Assembly: GCA_017882335.1 (NCBI GenBank)
Contig: JADGPR010000003.1
Location: forward strand, 32,717-96,716
DNA: 64,000 nucleotides
Reading direction: 5' to 3'
Source: Bacteroidales bacterium
GTDB lineage: Bacteria; Bacteroidota; Bacteroidia; Bacteroidales; FEN-979
Under the pieces are notes generated by a model. That model searched no databases. It worked only from the letters and a program-made list of their open reading frames with translations, and was not told the DNA's origin. The translations under genes and the position numbers were made by a program. Within the stretch, counting starts at the first letter, position 1. Every line of letters starts with the position of its first letter. Positions 51,536 to 59,624 of this stretch are shown piece after piece.

Positions 51536-51662
51536 ATCACCTCAACCCCCGGCCCCTTCTCCTTAAGGAGAAGGGGTGCAGGGGATGAGGTGCTTGGTAG
51601 ATTCCCCGGGACTTGCCCCGGAATTCGGGTCTCCCGAGTACTCGGGACCCTGGGGGTCATAC
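51536..51662. repeat. Composite palindromic intergenic element upstream of modB
   Basis: This stretch contains a perfect 24-base palindrome CCCCTTCTCCTTAAGGAGAAGGGG-type at 51553-51576 (arms of 12), CCCCGGGACTTGCCCCGG-like sequence, and a 14-base palindrome CCCGAGTACTCGGG at 51633-51646. Then follows CTCGGGACCCTGGGGGTCAT, shared with 53769 on. Its CACCTCAACCCC start resembles the fragments at 7179 and 7211. It sits inside the mod operon between modA and modB. Confidence 0.7.
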
Positions 51663-51676
51663 CATTTGATTAAAAA

Positions 51677-52507
51677 TTAGTTTTCATTGGGTAACCTGAA
51701 ACCATATTTGCCAAATAATTTTCTGGCTTTTTCTGTTTCAATGAATTGTGTAAATTTTAAAACAGCTTTGTTTGTTTCTGATTTTTTAATAATTACATAC
51801 GCCTGTTCTAGTTTAGAATAACTTTTTTCATCTATTGAAAAATACTTTCCTATGGTCTTCATTTCCGGTGAAAGTGCTAATGAAAGTGCAATTAAACCTA
51901 CCTCTGCATTTCCTGTTAAAACAAATTGAGCTGCCTGAGATACGTTTTCGCCTTCTACAATTTTATCCTTCACCTGATTATCAATTTTGTAATATTTCAA
52001 ACATTCAATGGCCCGTTTTCCGTAAGGGGCAACCTTCGGATTGGCAATAGCAATATTTTTCACATTGTTACTTTTTAATATTTCAATACCTTTTGACATA
52101 TCCAGCTTGGCGCTCCACATCACCAAATGCCCTATTGCATAAAGCTTTGGTGTACTGCCGGCTAAATTCAGGAATTTCAATTTTTCAGGATATGAAATAT
52201 CAGCGGAAAAGAAAATGTTAAACGGCGCCTGGTTTACGATTTGTTGATACAAATTCCCTGATGAACCATAAATAATGTCAATCTTGATGTTGGGATTTGA
52301 TTTTTTGAATTCATTTGTCATTTCGTCCATAACAAACCGAAGATCTGCTGCGGCTGCTATTGTAATTGTTTGTGCAACTAAATTGCTTATGGCAATAAGA
52401 ACCATGCAAAAAACAATCATTATTCGTTTTTTCAATTGGTTTTTGATTTTAATGCAAAAAACCTTGAGGCTGCTTAATACCAGTATAGATTTATTGAATA
52501 CCATCAT
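51677..52507 (-). CDS. modA: Molybdate ABC transporter substrate-binding protein
   Basis: Up to 276 residues are open. The mature protein starts near QTITIAAAADLRFVMDEM and contains GSSGNLYQQIVNQAPFNIFF and FSADISYPEKL, the oxyanion-binding pattern of ModA. The signal peptide is best explained if translation begins at a TTG (52435) giving MKKRIMIVFCMVLIAIS, or at the ATG at 52420; the first 24 listed residues do not look like part of the family. ModA captures molybdate in the periplasm and delivers it to ModBC. It is separated from modB by the palindromic element. Confidence 0.88.
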   Translation of the reverse strand: MMVFNKSILVLSSLKVFCIKIKNQLKKRIMIVFCMVLIAISNLVAQTITIAAAADLRFVMDEMTNEFKKSNPNIKIDIIYGSSGNLYQQIVNQAPFNIFFSADISYPEKLKFLNLAGSTPKLYAIGHLVMWSAKLDMSKGIEILKSNNVKNIAIANPKVAPYGKRAIECLKYYKIDNQVKDKIVEGENVSQAAQFVLTGNAEVGLIALSLALSPEMKTIGKYFSIDEKSYSKLEQAYVIIKKSETNKAVLKFTQFIETEKARKLFGKYGFRLPNEN

Positions 52508-52652
52508 TCAGGAGACGCCGTGAATGAGGCTTACCAACTACTCAACAATGCCGAACGCAGTTTTAATCTCTTAAGGGTTAATTCCCCGCTGCTTGCGGCG
52601 AATATGAAATAATTACAGAAGATACCCTGCTGCTTGCCGCGGGGAGCTTCAT
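52508..52652. repeat. Spacer with two CCCCGCTGCTTGCGGCG-type palindromic units
   Basis: Related units CCCCGCTGCTTGCGGCG (52584-52600) and CCCTGCTGCTTGCCGCGGGG (52625-52644) lie 24 bases apart and each can form a GC-rich hairpin, like REP elements. Confidence 0.5.
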
Positions 52653-52654
52653 TA

Positions 52655-53680
52655 TCACCTGATAAATTTTCCCTTTGCAACAATGATATGGTTTTGCCTT
52701 ATCACCTGGTAAACCAGAAACTCCTTAGTCACACCGGCGGATAGGTTTATCTGCATAATCCGGGATGTAATGATGTTCGAAAGAAGGGTTCTCCCGTAAA
52801 GATCAACGATTGTCAGGTAGCAGTTATTATAATCCTTGCAGAAGGTAAAATCAAATATTGTATTCCCGGAAGCATCGGTATATACCTTTACAACATTTTC
52901 GGAAATTTTTCCAATTTCCCTGATCCCGTTGGTCGTCTTCCATAAATTATAAAGTGTCTGAAGGGAATCGATTGGATCTACCGGGAAAATTCCAGATGTG
53001 CCTGAGGGATAAGCCATCCAAAGATCCAGGTAAAGGGAATCAGGAGGATTGGTCATTTTGCCAACCCGGAGGAATGATGACTCGGAGGAGGTATTATGGA
53101 CAGCGCAGCGTGTATCGGCCCCGATGACCTTAGCGCCCTGAAGGGCAGCCATCAGGCGATCGGCCAAGGTTCCCGGGGTATTCAGAAAGCGATGCTGCAT
53201 GGAATCGAGGATCTGTTGCCCCAGCAGGATATTCCCCTGGATGGAATAATTCAGATGAGCCGTATCATTTTTATAATTCGAGCAATTGATCCCGGTATAA
53301 GCAGCGCTCCGCGGGTGTCCACCGTTATAATCAACGATTCCGTACTGACGTGTGGTCGGATTTCCTTGGGCATCATGAGCCACAAGCGAATCAATGATCT
53401 GCTGGGGAGACAAACCCATCATCATCCAGGTGTGCGCATTTTGCTGGTTTGCTGCAAGCCATGCAGCCTGTGTATGGATAACTCCAATCCCGGGGATCAC
53501 ATCGCTGAGAATCTGGGCGCCATGCGGATAGGTGGAGCTCGAACTGACGCACGATGCGCCTGCACTGCCGAACTCACCTGTTATCGAATCGATGGCAACA
53601 ATGGAAAATGTATCCTGTGCTTTTACAGTAATTCCACCCAGTAAAAGCATGGGAAATACAAAAAGTAGAATCTTTTTCAT
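52655..53680 (-). CDS. DUF1028 protein with signal peptide and T9SS-type tail
   Basis: The 341-residue product has a signal peptide (MKKILLFVFPMLLLGGITVKA) followed by QDTFSIVAIDSITGEFGSAGASCV, the start of the DUF1028 domain (about residues 22-250), an Ntn-hydrolase-like family of unproven function. The C-terminal ~80 residues (VYTDASGNTIFDFTF, CYLTIVDLYGRTLLS, EFLVYQVIRQNHIIVAKGKF) look like a T9SS type A sorting region. The last 65 codons have a near-identical copy at 62416-62609. It is monocistronic. Family membership is good; the biological role is unknown. Confidence 0.82.
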   Translation of the reverse strand: MKKILLFVFPMLLLGGITVKAQDTFSIVAIDSITGEFGSAGASCVSSSSTYPHGAQILSDVIPGIGVIHTQAAWLAANQQNAHTWMMMGLSPQQIIDSLVAHDAQGNPTTRQYGIVDYNGGHPRSAAYTGINCSNYKNDTAHLNYSIQGNILLGQQILDSMQHRFLNTPGTLADRLMAALQGAKVIGADTRCAVHNTSSESSFLRVGKMTNPPDSLYLDLWMAYPSGTSGIFPVDPIDSLQTLYNLWKTTNGIREIGKISENVVKVYTDASGNTIFDFTFCKDYNNCYLTIVDLYGRTLLSNIITSRIMQINLSAGVTKEFLVYQVIRQNHIIVAKGKFIR

Positions 53681-53778
53681 GGTGTAAAGATTGGTTTCTT
53701 GCGATATTGCTATGCAAAAATATTCTAAATAAACTGATCATAACCTAAACCGCCCGAAAAACTTTTTACTCGGGACCC

Positions 53779-53796
53779 TGGGGTTCATACCCGTGA
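53779..53796. repeat. Copy of the TGGGGTTYATACCCGTGA element
   Basis: TGGGGTTCATACCCGTGA directly abuts the stop codon of the acyl-CoA dehydrogenase homologue. One-base variant at 16448. The preceding CTCGGGACCC is shared with 51641. Confidence 0.55.
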
Positions 53797-55311
53797 TTAA
53801 ATGAAATTCAACCATGAACCATTTTGTTGGTAATCCTCAACAATATGGCTGTTATCAGGCACCTTGAAATGCCCCATCAACCCGGAGATCTCTTTTTGTA
53901 ACACACCAAGGCAATTATCGATCAACTCCTTACGAAATCCCTGTATTCCCAAGTCCAGCACCATTTCCATTGAAACAATGCGACTGATTACCTGTCCAAG
54001 TTCAACAAATTTACGCTGGGGAAGTTGCATATTCAATTCAAAATTCAATACCTCTTTAATGGACCGGGCAGCCTTTTCGGTGTGCCGGTAATGTTGCAAA
54101 AACTGGAAAAGGTTATATTCTTTGGCCTTTTTCATCCGCTTCACCACGCTTTCAGAGACCTGGGCATAAAGAATATCATTTGAACCTTCAAATATCTGAA
54201 AAGGCCGGCTGTCGATTATTCCACGGCCTCCAATATGACTGAAACGATACGCTTTAGCGCCAACCAACTGCACCAGCGATTGGGCTGCCTCCTGCATCAG
54301 GTCGGTGGCCAGGCTTTTTATTGAATTTGCAACCAACCCACTCGAAGATAGATCGTGCTCTAAACCTGCCTTATGGCAGCTGTATGCACACATGGCTGAA
54401 GTCAGGGTGTAGGATGCCTGCAACCGGGTAAGGCGCTGCTGAACCTGGTCATATTGAACCAGACTCTTCCCGCTTACCCTCCGTTGTTTACAATGTTCGA
54501 TGGCTTCATCCATCATCCGATGAATAAATCCCAGTGCCATACTCGGAAAATGCAGCCGGCTTCGATGCAGCAAGTCCAGCAAAAGTTTGATTCCCGTGGT
54601 CTTTGGTTCAAGCCGGTAAGGTTTTGGAATCAGAACATCGATACGGTTCCGTCCATAAGGGATCTGATGCAGACCAAGGTTATCAAAGATCTCCTCCACA
54701 ACAATTTCCTGTCCGGGGGTGTGAACATCACAGACAAAAAAATCAATATCTCTTTTCAGATCACCGCTGGCAGTACGTTCGCGGGCTGTAAGCAACCAAT
54801 AATCAGCAAAACCGGTCAATCCGGCCCAATGCTTCGTGCCCCGGATTTTATATTTTTCCTGATATTCAGTGAAAAATGTTTGCATATTGAGTGCATCTGT
54901 TCCATAATCCGGTTCAGTGATCATCAAGCCACCCATTTTCCGGTCGTTTAAAAATCCGCTGAAAATTTGTCCTTTTACCTCTTCACGTGCATATTTGGCC
55001 ACGGGTTGCAAAAACAAACAGGAATTTATTCCAAGGGTCAATGCAAAAGACAATGATTCATATGACGCTGCCGAGAAAAGTGCCAGAATTTCGTCAATAT
55101 GCCCTCCCCTTCCGCCATAAGCGACGGGAATACTCACTGATAAAGGATTATGTAACATGATCTCACTCAAAGCAGTAGATGGAATTCCACGCTGCAAGAT
55201 CCCTGGATCAGTTGTGACCTGATTGCGAAAAACCTGTCGCATCTGAGTTTTAAAATCATCCAGAAAGTGTGAAAAGGGTACAGGGTTTATTGTTGAATTA
55301 TTCTTTCTCAT
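53797..55311 (-). CDS. Acyl-CoA dehydrogenase-family protein
   Basis: The 504-residue protein is longer than usual (about 380-400). The middle part carries GGLMITEPDYGTDALNMQTF near residue 130 and IRGTKHWAGLTGFADYWLLT near 155. The flavin/base region IDSRPFQIFEGSNDILYAQVS near 355 contains a Glu at the usual catalytic position. About 110 extra C-terminal residues follow that region. It lies apart from the benzoyl-CoA operon and upstream of no other fatty-acid gene. An acyl-CoA substrate is likely but not identified. Coding in the same direction as the mevalonate operon, it is separated from it by about 300 bases. Confidence 0.82.
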   Translation of the reverse strand: MRKNNSTINPVPFSHFLDDFKTQMRQVFRNQVTTDPGILQRGIPSTALSEIMLHNPLSVSIPVAYGGRGGHIDEILALFSAASYESLSFALTLGINSCLFLQPVAKYAREEVKGQIFSGFLNDRKMGGLMITEPDYGTDALNMQTFFTEYQEKYKIRGTKHWAGLTGFADYWLLTARERTASGDLKRDIDFFVCDVHTPGQEIVVEEIFDNLGLHQIPYGRNRIDVLIPKPYRLEPKTTGIKLLLDLLHRSRLHFPSMALGFIHRMMDEAIEHCKQRRVSGKSLVQYDQVQQRLTRLQASYTLTSAMCAYSCHKAGLEHDLSSSGLVANSIKSLATDLMQEAAQSLVQLVGAKAYRFSHIGGRGIIDSRPFQIFEGSNDILYAQVSESVVKRMKKAKEYNLFQFLQHYRHTEKAARSIKEVLNFELNMQLPQRKFVELGQVISRIVSMEMVLDLGIQGFRKELIDNCLGVLQKEISGLMGHFKVPDNSHIVEDYQQNGSWLNFI

Positions 55312-55539
55312 GCTAAAAACGGATTTATCATAAAAGAAGGTACCTACAGGAACTCTTCACCGTAATCTGGCACCAGATTGTGTATTTAATGTTCAAAGAT
55401 ACAGAATTTAATAAAGAGATGCTTCATCTGGCACAGTTGGCACGATCCATCAAATCATGCCGGGGTTGAACACCTCATCCAGGTTCCTGACCAGGTCATC
55501 GGTATTTTTACGTAAAAAAAACGGGAAAATATTTGCAAC
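55312..55539. other. Spacer after the truncated VOC fragment
   Basis: This region holds the upstream sequence of the acyl-CoA dehydrogenase gene and no recognised gene. A frame reading NLDEVFNPGMI follows the VOC fragment stop in the same frame, but is too short to interpret. Confidence 0.4.
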
Positions 55540-55625
55540 CTATTTCCAGGCCGGTTCAACAAAATAAAGAACAGTTCCATCCGGATCTTTGAAATGAATA
55601 TATTTCCCTGATTTCCCGCTTAAAA
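55540..55625 (-). pseudogene. C-terminal remnant of a glyoxalase/VOC-family protein
   Basis: Reading the minus strand in one frame gives SGKSGKYIHFKDPDGTVLYF followed by VEPAWK and a TAG stop at 55540-55542. YIHFKDPDGT is the typical end of a VOC (glyoxalase/dioxygenase fold) domain. Upstream the frame runs into the ubiA C-terminus and no start or remaining domain is present. It is therefore the truncated tail of a lost gene. Confidence 0.6.
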
Positions 55626-56618
55626 TATTTTGTACATCACTACTTCTATTATCAAACCTAAAAGAAAAAAAAGTCCGAACCCCCGGTTGAATTTAAATGC
55701 ATAATGAACAAGGTAGAGTGGCCAGGCTTTGGGGTCGTATCCTTCGGGGGCACGATCCGGCCTGGGTTTCGAGAAGATCTTCACCATCTTTATAAAACCG
55801 GGTACCGTAAGGAAGACAATCAGCATGGACCATCCAAGCTGCCGCGTGATGACCAGGGACGATACAAGTCCATACTGAAGTACCCAGAAAGCAAGGGTCA
55901 GGTAACGGGAGGCTTTTTCACCGATCAGAACGGGTAATGTATGCACCCCTTTTTCTTTATCCTCTGCAAGCTTATCCGTATGTTTACCCAATAAGACAGT
56001 TGCCGGTCCCAAGGCATAGACAAGGCTCAGGAGGGCAACCCAGTTGTCCCAGTGTCCCATTGTTACAACGAAATAGGTACCGCCGATCATCATCGGGCCC
56101 CAGACAAGGATCACCGATATTTCTCCCAGCCCGATATATTTAAGTGGCCAGGTATAGAAAAGAAGGAAAAACAAACCGAATCCAAGAAACCACAAGGTTG
56201 TAATCCCCACTTGCCAGGTAATGAACAATCCGATCGCAAGTGCAGGAATTATCGTAACGAGGATATAGTTCAGAAAGACCTTTTGCGAAAGATATCCATG
56301 TTCCAGCGGGTGGGGTCCATACTGGGCCCTGTAATAGTTATTGTGATCAATCCCGTTCCTGAAATCAATAAGGTCATTCAGCAGGTTGTTTGCAGCATGT
56401 GCCAGCACTATGCCTAACACAGCTAGAATGAAGATAAACCATGAAAAATGGCCCTGGCGGTATGCAAGAACACCGCCAATCAAGCCGGCTGTGGCTGTCA
56501 TTACAAAAACAGCAGCCCTGCTGGCGATCAGCCACCGGGATATGATATCGAGCCCGTTCCATTCCTCCTTAGTGATACGGGGAATCACTCTTAAAGCTTT
56601 GATCCACATTTTTAGCAT
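55620..56618 (-). CDS. UbiA-family polyprenyltransferase
   Basis: This 332-residue membrane protein has about eight hydrophobic helices and the two Asp-rich motifs that bind prenyl diphosphate through Mg2+: NNLLNDLIDFRNGIDHNN near residue 80 and LLGKHTDKLAEDKEKGVHTL near 210. The NDxxDxxxGxD pattern is closest to MenA-like enzymes that prenylate a naphthoate for menaquinone, but other UbiA reactions cannot be excluded. It overlaps the mevalonate kinase gene by about 50 bases (start M1 at 56618 or M4 at 56609) and ends the isoprenoid operon, consistent with use of the polyprenyl product. Confidence 0.88.
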   Translation of the reverse strand: MLKMWIKALRVIPRITKEEWNGLDIISRWLIASRAAVFVMTATAGLIGGVLAYRQGHFSWFIFILAVLGIVLAHAANNLLNDLIDFRNGIDHNNYYRAQYGPHPLEHGYLSQKVFLNYILVTIIPALAIGLFITWQVGITTLWFLGFGLFFLLFYTWPLKYIGLGEISVILVWGPMMIGGTYFVVTMGHWDNWVALLSLVYALGPATVLLGKHTDKLAEDKEKGVHTLPVLIGEKASRYLTLAFWVLQYGLVSSLVITRQLGWSMLIVFLTVPGFIKMVKIFSKPRPDRAPEGYDPKAWPLYLVHYAFKFNRGFGLFFLLGLIIEVVMYKIF

Positions 56619-57600
56619 GATATGTTGGGTTTTTAATTGACGAATTATTACTAATATTCACTTTAATTATCGGGTAATGATTTTTCTGTAAATAACTCCT
56701 TGCCCTTTCATAGTCAGGTGCAAACCCTGTTAAAAATCCACCTCCGCCGGAGCCACACAATTTAAAATACGCAATCCCCTCCTTAAGAGCTTCCTTCCAT
56801 AATGCATGTATATGCCCGGGGATCATCGGCAATAACCCGTTCAGATGAAATGCCGATAAAGCTTTCATATTCGCACGGAAACTTCCCCGATCGTTCTTAA
56901 TCAAACCTGTAATACAAGATCCGGAAAGTCTGCAAAATTCCTTACCCTCATTATTGATTTTTCCATGGGATGTATATTGGTCCATGAAAATTCGTACAAG
57001 TGGAGCAGTCCCCGACGACTGCCCGGAATCGAGAAGAAAGATCCCGCCTTTATTATCCAGGAATCCCAGTGACAATGTTATTATTTCCAGCTGGCCATCC
57101 TCCCTGATCTTCAATGGATGCTGAAGATAACTTACCATTGGATCAAAACCGGAACTTTTCCCATGGAAATAAGACTCCATGCTGATGAAAATTTTCCTGA
57201 GACCGGGCAAATCACCGTTTTTGACGGGTTCATCCGGATCAAGCGGATCGAATGCATACCTGCTGTACAGTGCCGCACACAATGCGCCTGAACTGCCAAT
57301 GCCATAGCGTTGCGGAATAGTTGAATCCAGGTAGAGGCCCCCTTTTATATCTTCCATGAGATGATCAAGGTCGAGCAATTCCGGCAATATACCGGGCATC
57401 GAACGATAATGATCACAAAGTGCATGGAGGATATTATTACTGAGATGCTCTTGCTGCAGATCAGATTTACCGTCGCCGGAAATCATCTTTAAAGAAGCAT
57501 GATATAACGTGAACGGAATACTAAGTGCCGGGGATCCGAGAAGGATTGAATACTCTCCGAATAACATCACCTTGGCAGAAAATAATTCCCGTCTGATCAT
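56569..57600 (-). CDS. Mevalonate kinase (GHMP kinase)
   Basis: The 343-residue GHMP kinase begins SAKVMLFGEYSILLGSPALSI, has the ATP-loop QRYGIGSSGALCAALYSRYA near residue 100 and the third motif FKLCGSGGGGFLTGFA near 290. Encoded next to mvaD and a second GHMP kinase, it most likely phosphorylates mevalonate. Which of the two kinases acts first is inferred from similarity and position only. Its 3' end overlaps ubiA; its start lies 12 bases after mvaD. Confidence 0.8.
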   Translation of the reverse strand: MIRRELFSAKVMLFGEYSILLGSPALSIPFTLYHASLKMISGDGKSDLQQEHLSNNILHALCDHYRSMPGILPELLDLDHLMEDIKGGLYLDSTIPQRYGIGSSGALCAALYSRYAFDPLDPDEPVKNGDLPGLRKIFISMESYFHGKSSGFDPMVSYLQHPLKIREDGQLEIITLSLGFLDNKGGIFLLDSGQSSGTAPLVRIFMDQYTSHGKINNEGKEFCRLSGSCITGLIKNDRGSFRANMKALSAFHLNGLLPMIPGHIHALWKEALKEGIAYFKLCGSGGGGFLTGFAPDYERARSYLQKNHYPIIKVNISNNSSIKNPTYHAKNVDQSFKSDSPYH

Positions 57601-57612
57601 CTCGTCAATATT

Positions 57613-58704
57613 TTAAATTTCCTGCAGTACCGGGCCTGTACCGCAACAGTCAAAGATCACTAAACCATTCTCACAGGATGAAACCAGTTCATCCCGGATA
57701 AACTGTTCGACCTCAAGAGCCGATTTTTCCGGATAAAACAGGTGAACATTCGGGCCTGCATCCAGGCTGAAAAAAACGGGCATTCCTTTTCTACGTGCTT
57801 CCCTGATCCGCAGGATGACATTAACCGTTGGAGGTTTCAACAAGACCGTTCCCCCTTTTGAGCTCATGATCAATGCATGGAGGGTCAACGCTTCATTTTC
57901 TGTTACGCTTATCAACCGTTCAATGTCGCCCGAATCCAGTGCCTTCAATGTTTCAGAAAGATTATTTTCTGCCTGTATAATCCTTGCTGAGGCAAATGGA
58001 TGATGATCCATAAGGGCATGTCCCTTTGTGCTTGGAAGACTTTTCGGCTCAGAAGAAATGACCAGGATTGCATCGTGAAGGTTCCTGAAGATTGGATGTA
58101 CCTTTTTGGCGATTGGAACAGCAAACAGGCCGGAGGATCCCTGAACGTGATCCGTTTTCCCCCATAGTGAGTATCCCCCGTATAAGGAGCGACAGGCACT
58201 GCCGGAACCCATCCGGGAAACAAAAGATGCAAGATTGAAAAATTCGCCGGAAGCTATGTTCTTTCCCGATACCATTTCTGCGATGGACAAAAGGCAAAGT
58301 GCAAATGCGCTGAACCCGGAGGCAGATGAAGCAATCCCTGTTGAATGGGGAAAACTGTTTGTGGTCTCAACATTGAAACTTAATTCTTTTAAAATCGGTA
58401 CCTCTTTTTCAATGTACTGCAGAAACAACTCCATTTTTGGTATAAATGGATGACCGGCATCCGCGTTCACTTTGAGCTTTTTTTCCTCTCTGTCAGTGAT
58501 TGCTGTAACGCGGGTCAAGGTATATGACTGGCTGAGTGTCATGCTCAATGAAGGATTCAAAGGGATCTGATTCTCTTTTTTCCCCCAGTATTTGACCAGG
58601 GCAATGTTGGAAGGACTTTTCCAGGAGACAGAAAATTTTTCCCCTGAAATAGCCCTGGCTGTTTTATTATGCGTTGTTAATACCGATAAGGATGGATGGC
58701 TCAT
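57613..58704 (-). CDS. mvaD: Diphosphomevalonate decarboxylase
   Basis: This 363-residue enzyme converts mevalonate diphosphate to isopentenyl diphosphate with ATP. Family segments are SWKSPSNIALVKYWGKKENQ (residues ~27-46), PLNPSLSMTLSQSYT, the phosphate loop STGIASSASGFSAFAL near 120, SRMGSGSACRSLYGGYSLWG near 160 and FFSLDAGPNVHLFYP with the catalytic Asp near 305. The start codon shares bases with the preceding gene's stop (ATGA, 58701-58704). An N-terminal stretch of about 25 residues precedes the conserved core. Confidence 0.94.
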   Translation of the reverse strand: MSHPSLSVLTTHNKTARAISGEKFSVSWKSPSNIALVKYWGKKENQIPLNPSLSMTLSQSYTLTRVTAITDREEKKLKVNADAGHPFIPKMELFLQYIEKEVPILKELSFNVETTNSFPHSTGIASSASGFSAFALCLLSIAEMVSGKNIASGEFFNLASFVSRMGSGSACRSLYGGYSLWGKTDHVQGSSGLFAVPIAKKVHPIFRNLHDAILVISSEPKSLPSTKGHALMDHHPFASARIIQAENNLSETLKALDSGDIERLISVTENEALTLHALIMSSKGGTVLLKPPTVNVILRIREARRKGMPVFFSLDAGPNVHLFYPEKSALEVEQFIRDELVSSCENGLVIFDCCGTGPVLQEI

Positions 58705-59624
58705 GATATTGCTTTTATTTCATCCAGTACAAATATATCTTTCAATCCATAATGCTTTAGTTTTTCCCTGACAATCCCGGGTTCCTCTTCACTGACAAAC
58801 AGGGCAAAATCGCCTCCCCATGCACCAAGGGATTTGACCGTCCCGGGAAATCCTTTAAAACGCAAAGCAACAGGTTCCCGTTTAAGGATCCGTCCAATGA
58901 TCTTTTCATGTTCATTGACCAAACGGTAAAGATCATCGAACTCCACGGCATGACAGATCAGTTCTGATAATTCAGAGATCCTGTTTAAGTCTTCTGATGA
59001 AAAACTCTTATTCTTTAAGAATGAATAAACTTCTTTCCCTGAGTCCTGTTTATTTCCGAGACCGGCGAACCAGCTATGATCCCTTAGGGCTTTCCCTGCT
59101 GTTGTTTCCGTTATTGCATGTTTATTCCCGTCAAGCTGGTAAAATATCAATTCTGTCCGGTCTGCACAGGCAATATCATAACCGGATCCGTCAAAAATTT
59201 TCCGGATCAATGAAAAAGGGTCGATCGCGGCCCATTGTGCAATCAGGGAGATCAGTGTTGAGCTACTTCCAAGACCCCAGCCAACCGGGTAGTTTGCCTC
59301 AATATCGACGGAGATCCCATTCGCCTCTTCATGAAATGATGGATTCATCCGTTGTGCATTCTTAAGCAGAAAAGAAAGCCTCGAGGCGATAACGGGATTA
59401 TCCGTGCCGAGAACTTTAAAATCAACCGGATCGAGGTCACAGGTAAACCATGTACTTCCCGGTTCATGGCTGGTCCAGCGGATAACCGGGTCAGGAATTA
59501 CTTTCACCTTCATATGTTGCCCGAATTTCAGGGGGATTGCCAGCGCTTTTGCGCCTGCCAGAACAAGGTATTCTCCTGCAATGAGTAATTTCCCGTTAGC
59601 CCGTAGGTCAATGTTTTTTTCCAT
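58701..59624 (-). CDS. GYDIA-family GHMP kinase, probable phosphomevalonate kinase
   Basis: The 307-residue kinase has ANGKLLIAGEYLVLAGAKAL at the N-terminus, the GHMP loop YPVGWGLGSSSTLISLIAQW near 112, and the DGSGYDIACADRTELIFYQL segment near 148 that names the GYDIA family of Bacteroidota. The family is regularly found in mevalonate operons, and here the phosphomevalonate kinase step is otherwise unfilled, so that function is the best inference. It overlaps the HMG-CoA reductase gene by 17 bases and mvaD by four, so all three are likely translated together. Confidence 0.82.
   Translation of the reverse strand: MEKNIDLRANGKLLIAGEYLVLAGAKALAIPLKFGQHMKVKVIPDPVIRWTSHEPGSTWFTCDLDPVDFKVLGTDNPVIASRLSFLLKNAQRMNPSFHEEANGISVDIEANYPVGWGLGSSSTLISLIAQWAAIDPFSLIRKIFDGSGYDIACADRTELIFYQLDGNKHAITETTAGKALRDHSWFAGLGNKQDSGKEVYSFLKNKSFSSEDLNRISELSELICHAVEFDDLYRLVNEHEKIIGRILKREPVALRFKGFPGTVKSLGAWGGDFALFVSEEEPGIVREKLKHYGLKDIFVLDEIKAIS

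Noticed and set aside
51523..51660. N-terminal 46-residue extension of ModB
   Set aside because: The extension is the translation of the palindromic repeat; the ATG at 51522 gives the normal ModB length and start.
55459..55539. Frame reading NLDEVFNPGMI after the VOC fragment
   Set aside because: Only about 30 codons with no start and no firm family match; an open frame of this length is expected by chance.
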